The position numbers were made by a program, and so were the translations under genes. This document shows positions 60,925 through 64,000 of a stretch of DNA of 64,000 nucleotides, one piece after another. A model generated the notes under the pieces. That model was not told the DNA's origin. It did not search any database and saw nothing but the letters and a program-made list of their open reading frames with translations. How positions within the stretch are numbered: the stretch's first letter is position 1; every line of letters begins with the position of its first letter. The stretch comes from an uncultured Sphingopyxis sp. (GTDB lineage Bacteria; Pseudomonadota; Alphaproteobacteria; Sphingomonadales; Sphingomonadaceae): positions 1,364,001 to 1,428,000 of the forward strand of contig NZ_LT598653.1 of the NCBI RefSeq assembly GCF_900078365.1. Reading direction: 5' to 3'.

Positions 60925-63900
60925 ATGATCGCCCATATCGTCGATTTCGCCGTCGCGCGGCGCTGGTTCGTGTTGCTCGTCACCGCCATCGCCGCCGTCA
61001 TCGGGGCTTGGGCGCTGGCCCGGCTGCCGATCGACGCGGTTCCCGATATCACCAATAATCAGGTCCAGATCAACGCGCGCGCGCCTTCGCTGTCGCCGGA
61101 ACAGGTCGAGAGGCAGGTCGCCTTCCCGATCGAAACGGCGCTGGCCGGCATTCCGGGCCTCGAGAATACGCGCTCGCTCAGCCGCAACGGTTTCGCCCAG
61201 GTAACCGCGGTCTTCACCGACGCGACCGACATCTATTTCGCGCGCCAGCAGGTCGCGGAACGGCTGCGCGAAGCCGAAGAGCGGCTTCCCGAAGGGGTCG
61301 GTCCCGAAATGGGGCCGATCGCGACGGGGCTGGGTGAAGTCTATATGTGGACCGTCCACCTCGCGCATCGGCGAGAGGACCAGCACAAGCCGGGCGAACC
61401 GGGTTTGCAGCCCGACGGCAGCTATATCACGCCCGAAGGCGAGCGGCTGGTCAGCGAGGCCGACAAGGCAACCTATTTGCGCACGGCGCAGGACTGGATC
61501 GTCACCCCGCTGCTCAAGACCGTCCCGGGTCTTGCCGGCATCGACACGATCGGTGGTTATGTGAAGCAATATCAGGTCGTGCCCGATATGCAGCGGCTCG
61601 CCGCCTTGGGACTCGGCCTTGGCGATCTGGCGGCCGCATTGGAGGCGAACAACCGCGCGATCGGCGCGGGCGTGATCGACCGCAATGGCGAGGGCCTGTC
61701 GGTGCGATCCGATGCGCGCATCGGCGGCGCCGACGAACTGGCCGCAACGGTGATCGCGACCCGCGGCGGCGTGCCGATCGCGCTTGGTCAGGTCGCGGCC
61801 GTAAAAACGGGGCAGGCGATCCGCATGGGGTCGGCTTCGGAAAACGGCAGGGAAGTCGTCGTCGGGACCGCCATCATGCGTATCGGCGAAAACAGCCGCA
61901 ATGTCGCGAGCGGCGTCGCCGGCCGGCTGGAGGAGATCAATGCCTCGCTGCCGACCGACGTCGTGATCCGGCCGGTGCTCGACCGCACCGCGCTGGTCGA
62001 AGCGACGGTGAATACGGTGGCGAAGAATCTGACCGAAGGCGCGCTGCTCGTCATCGCGATCCTGTTCCTGTTGCTCGGCAATTTCCGCGCGGCGCTGATC
62101 GCGGCGCTGGTTATCCCGATCACGATGCTGCTGACGAGCGTTGGCATGTTGCAGGGCGGCGTTTCGGCGAACCTGATGAGCCTCGGCGCGCTCGATTTCG
62201 GCCTCATCGTCGATGGCGCGGTCATCATCGTCGAAAATGCGCTCCGGCGGATCGGCGAACAGCAGCATTCCATCGGACGGACACTGACGCGCGACGAACG
62301 CCTGTCGGCCGTCGCGGCGGCCGCGCGCGAGATGATCCGCCCATCGGTCTATGGACAGGCGATCATCATCCTCGTCTATGTTCCGCTGCTGACGCTGACG
62401 GGAGTGGAAGGCAAAAGCTTTACGCCAATGGCGCTCACCGTCATTCTCGCGCTCGTCGGCGCATTCATCCTCTCGCTGACCTTCGTACCCGCCATGCTGG
62501 CGATCTGGCTGTCGAAGCCGGTCGAGGAGAAGGAGGGGGCGATCATGGCATGGCTTGGCAGGCATTATGTCCCGCGCCTCGACCGTGCCATGGCGCGGCC
62601 GCGGAACACCATGCTCGCAGCGGGCGGCGCGTTGCTCGTCGCCGTCGGAGCCTATGTCTCGCTGGGGCAGGAATTCTTGCCCCAACTCGACGAGGGCGAC
62701 CTGACGGCGCAGTTGCTTCGCGTGCCGGGAACCTCGGTCGATCAGAGCCAGGCGATGCAGCTTCGCGTCGAGCGGGCGCTGTCGGCCGTCCCCGAGGTCA
62801 GGTTCGTTTTCTCAAAGACGGGCACCGCCGAACTCGCATCGGACCCGATGCCGCCGAACATCTCCGATACGTTCATCATCATGAAGGATCGCAAGCAATG
62901 GCCGGACCCGCGGCTGAGCAAAGCGGAATTGACGGCAAAGATCGAAAAATTGCTCGCGGACGTGCCGGGTAGCGCGTTCGAGATCAGCCAGCCGATCCAG
63001 ATGCGGTTCAACGAACTGATCGCGGGGGTGCGCGGCGACGTCGCGGTGAAGATATTCGGCGACGACAATGATGTGATGGCGGCGACGGCGAACCGGGTCG
63101 CGGCCATCCTTCGGCAAATCGAGGGCGCCACCGACGTTCGCGTCGAGCAGACCGAGGGCCTGCCGATGCTCGACATCCGGCCCAATCGGGACGCGATGGC
63201 ACGGCTCGGGATCACCGCGGCATCGTTGCAGGAAACCATCGCAGCGGCCATCGGCGGCCGCGACGCGGGCATCATCTTCGAGGGCGATCGGCGTTTTGCC
63301 GTGACCATCCGCCTTTCCGATGCCGCGCGCGCCGACTTTGCGATGCTGGGCCAGGTGCCGGTGCCGGCGCCGGGCGGACAGTTTGTTCCGCTGGAAAGCG
63401 TGGCCGATCTTGTGGTGACCGAAGGTCCCAACCAGATCAGCCGCGAGAATGGCAAGAGGCGGATCGTCGTGCAGGCCAATGTGCGCGGCCGCGACGTAGC
63501 GGGCGTCGTCGGCGATGCCCAACGCGTGATCCGGGAGAAGGTCCGGCTGCCCGCCGGGCAATATCTGGAATGGGGCGGGCAGTTCGAGAATCTCGCCTCG
63601 GCGCGAAACAGGCTGGCGCTTGTCGTGCCGGCCTGTTTCGCGTTGATCCTGCTGCTGCTCTATGGCGCGTTGGGCAGCATACGCGACGCCGCGATCGTCT
63701 TCACCGGCATACCGCTTGCGCTCGTCGGGGGGATGCTTGCGCTGCTGCTGCGCGGGATGCCCTTCTCGATCTCCGCCGCGGTGGGCTTCATCGCGCTCTC
63801 GGGGATTGCCGTCCTTAACGGGCTCGTCATGGTCACCTCGATCCAGGGGTTGATCGCCGATGGCATGGCGCGTGCCGAGGCGGCCCGGACCGGGGCGCTG

Positions 63901-64000
63901 GCGCGCCTGCGGCCGGTCGTGATGACCGCGCTGGTGGCATCGCTCGGCTTCGTTCCGATGGCGCTCGCCAGCGGGGCGGGAGCCGAGGTCCAAAAGCCCC
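60925..64000 (+). CDS. czcA: CzcA-type heavy-metal efflux RND pump (3' end beyond window)
   Basis: ATG 60925 lies after GGAGGG; 1025 codons are present before the window ends, close to full length (about 1040-1060). The N-terminal FAVARRWFVLLVTAIAAVIGAWALARLPIDAVPDITNNQVQ and the helix-4 motif GALDFGLIVDGAVIIVEN with two Asp residues are hallmarks of heavy-metal-exporting RND (HME) pumps of the Co/Zn/Cd type. It exports divalent cations by proton antiport with CzcB and CzcC. No frameshift is seen. Confidence 0.94.
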   Translation, partial: MIAHIVDFAVARRWFVLLVTAIAAVIGAWALARLPIDAVPDITNNQVQINARAPSLSPEQVERQVAFPIETALAGIPGLENTRSLSRNGFAQVTAVFTDATDIYFARQQVAERLREAEERLPEGVGPEMGPIATGLGEVYMWTVHLAHRREDQHKPGEPGLQPDGSYITPEGERLVSEADKATYLRTAQDWIVTPLLKTVPGLAGIDTIGGYVKQYQVVPDMQRLAALGLGLGDLAAALEANNRAIGAGVIDRNGEGLSVRSDARIGGADELAATVIATRGGVPIALGQVAAVKTGQAIRMGSASENGREVVVGTAIMRIGENSRNVASGVAGRLEEINASLPTDVVIRPVLDRTALVEATVNTVAKNLTEGALLVIAILFLLLGNFRAALIAALVIPITMLLTSVGMLQGGVSANLMSLGALDFGLIVDGAVIIVENALRRIGEQQHSIGRTLTRDERLSAVAAAAREMIRPSVYGQAIIILVYVPLLTLTGVEGKSFTPMALTVILALVGAFILSLTFVPAMLAIWLSKPVEEKEGAIMAWLGRHYVPRLDRAMARPRNTMLAAGGALLVAVGAYVSLGQEFLPQLDEGDLTAQLLRVPGTSVDQSQAMQLRVERALSAVPEVRFVFSKTGTAELASDPMPPNISDTFIIMKDRKQWPDPRLSKAELTAKIEKLLADVPGSAFEISQPIQMRFNELIAGVRGDVAVKIFGDDNDVMAATANRVAAILRQIEGATDVRVEQTEGLPMLDIRPNRDAMARLGITAASLQETIAAAIGGRDAGIIFEGDRRFAVTIRLSDAARADFAMLGQVPVPAPGGQFVPLESVADLVVTEGPNQISRENGKRRIVVQANVRGRDVAGVVGDAQRVIREKVRLPAGQYLEWGGQFENLASARNRLALVVPACFALILLLLYGALGSIRDAAIVFTGIPLALVGGMLALLLRGMPFSISAAVGFIALSGIAVLNGLVMVTSIQGLIADGMARAEAARTGALARLRPVVMTALVASLGFVPMALASGAGAEVQKP

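Noticed and set aside
59461..62685. Long minus-strand open frame opposite czcC, czcB and czcA
   Set aside because: It crosses three firmly identified plus-strand genes and shows low-complexity Arg/Asp/Gly composition only.

Overview
The window looks like chromosomal DNA of a sphingomonad (Alphaproteobacteria, Sphingomonadaceae, perhaps Sphingopyxis-like). The basis is high GC, two large TonB-dependent receptors, many secreted peptidases, a HutC/GntR-type regulator beside a receptor, and adjoining ars, cop and czc metal-resistance operons. This is a judgement from gene content, not a database result. No rRNA, tRNA, CRISPR array or insertion sequence was found.

Region 1 (1-30.6 kb) is a peptide and amino-acid utilisation island. 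It opens with the 3' part of a TonB receptor, then an M20 peptidase and a divergent S9 peptidase. Next come a PDH-E1-like enzyme with an ACT-like small partner, an M61 aminopeptidase, a diaminopropionate ammonia-lyase-like enzyme with a divergent Lrp/AsnC regulator, and a DedA protein. Two tightly packed operons follow. The first (12888-23906) carries a dipeptide epimerase, a POT peptide transporter, a beta-lactamase-fold hydrolase, S9 and S15-type hydrolases, an MFS carrier, an M19 dipeptidase and a D-amino-acid-dehydrogenase-like flavoprotein. The second (24023-29833) carries DPP4, an ALDH7-type dehydrogenase, a flavin oxidase and an ornithine-cyclodeaminase/ketimine-reductase homologue. Together they resemble import and hydrolysis of peptides, including ones with D-residues, feeding a D-lysine/pipecolate to aminoadipate route.

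Region 2 (30.9-41 kb) is a stress block. It holds small unknown proteins, a HAD phosphatase, a GT4-plus-glycosidase-like fusion with a GH130 partner, a large-subunit catalase, a DAO flavoprotein and a DUF2384-like antitoxin-type gene. Four small genes, three here and one at 46228, share a leader: a CTGAGAGAC-like box 5-6 nt before a hairpin whose 3' arm holds the ribosome-binding site. The hairpin arms covary between copies.

Region 3 (41-46.6 kb) is arsRC-acr3-arsH, abutting a decapitated copy of the GT-fusion gene, then small proteins and a cold-shock/IF-1 pair.

Region 4 (46.9-57.2 kb) is copper handling: copCD, a CnrYXH-like anti-sigma/sensor/ECF-sigma set, copAB, then a TonB receptor, two PepSY membrane proteins and a HutC-like regulator. 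Four promoters here share a seven-base -35 box (TGAGGGG, or CAAGGGG in one), exactly 15 nt, and a CGTA-type -10. This defines a likely ECF regulon that includes the TonB receptor. That receptor and the regulator gene also share a TGTATATACA-like operator.

Region 5 (58.1-64 kb) is a czcCBA heavy-metal efflux operon with a His-rich periplasmic leader protein; czcA runs off the end of the window.
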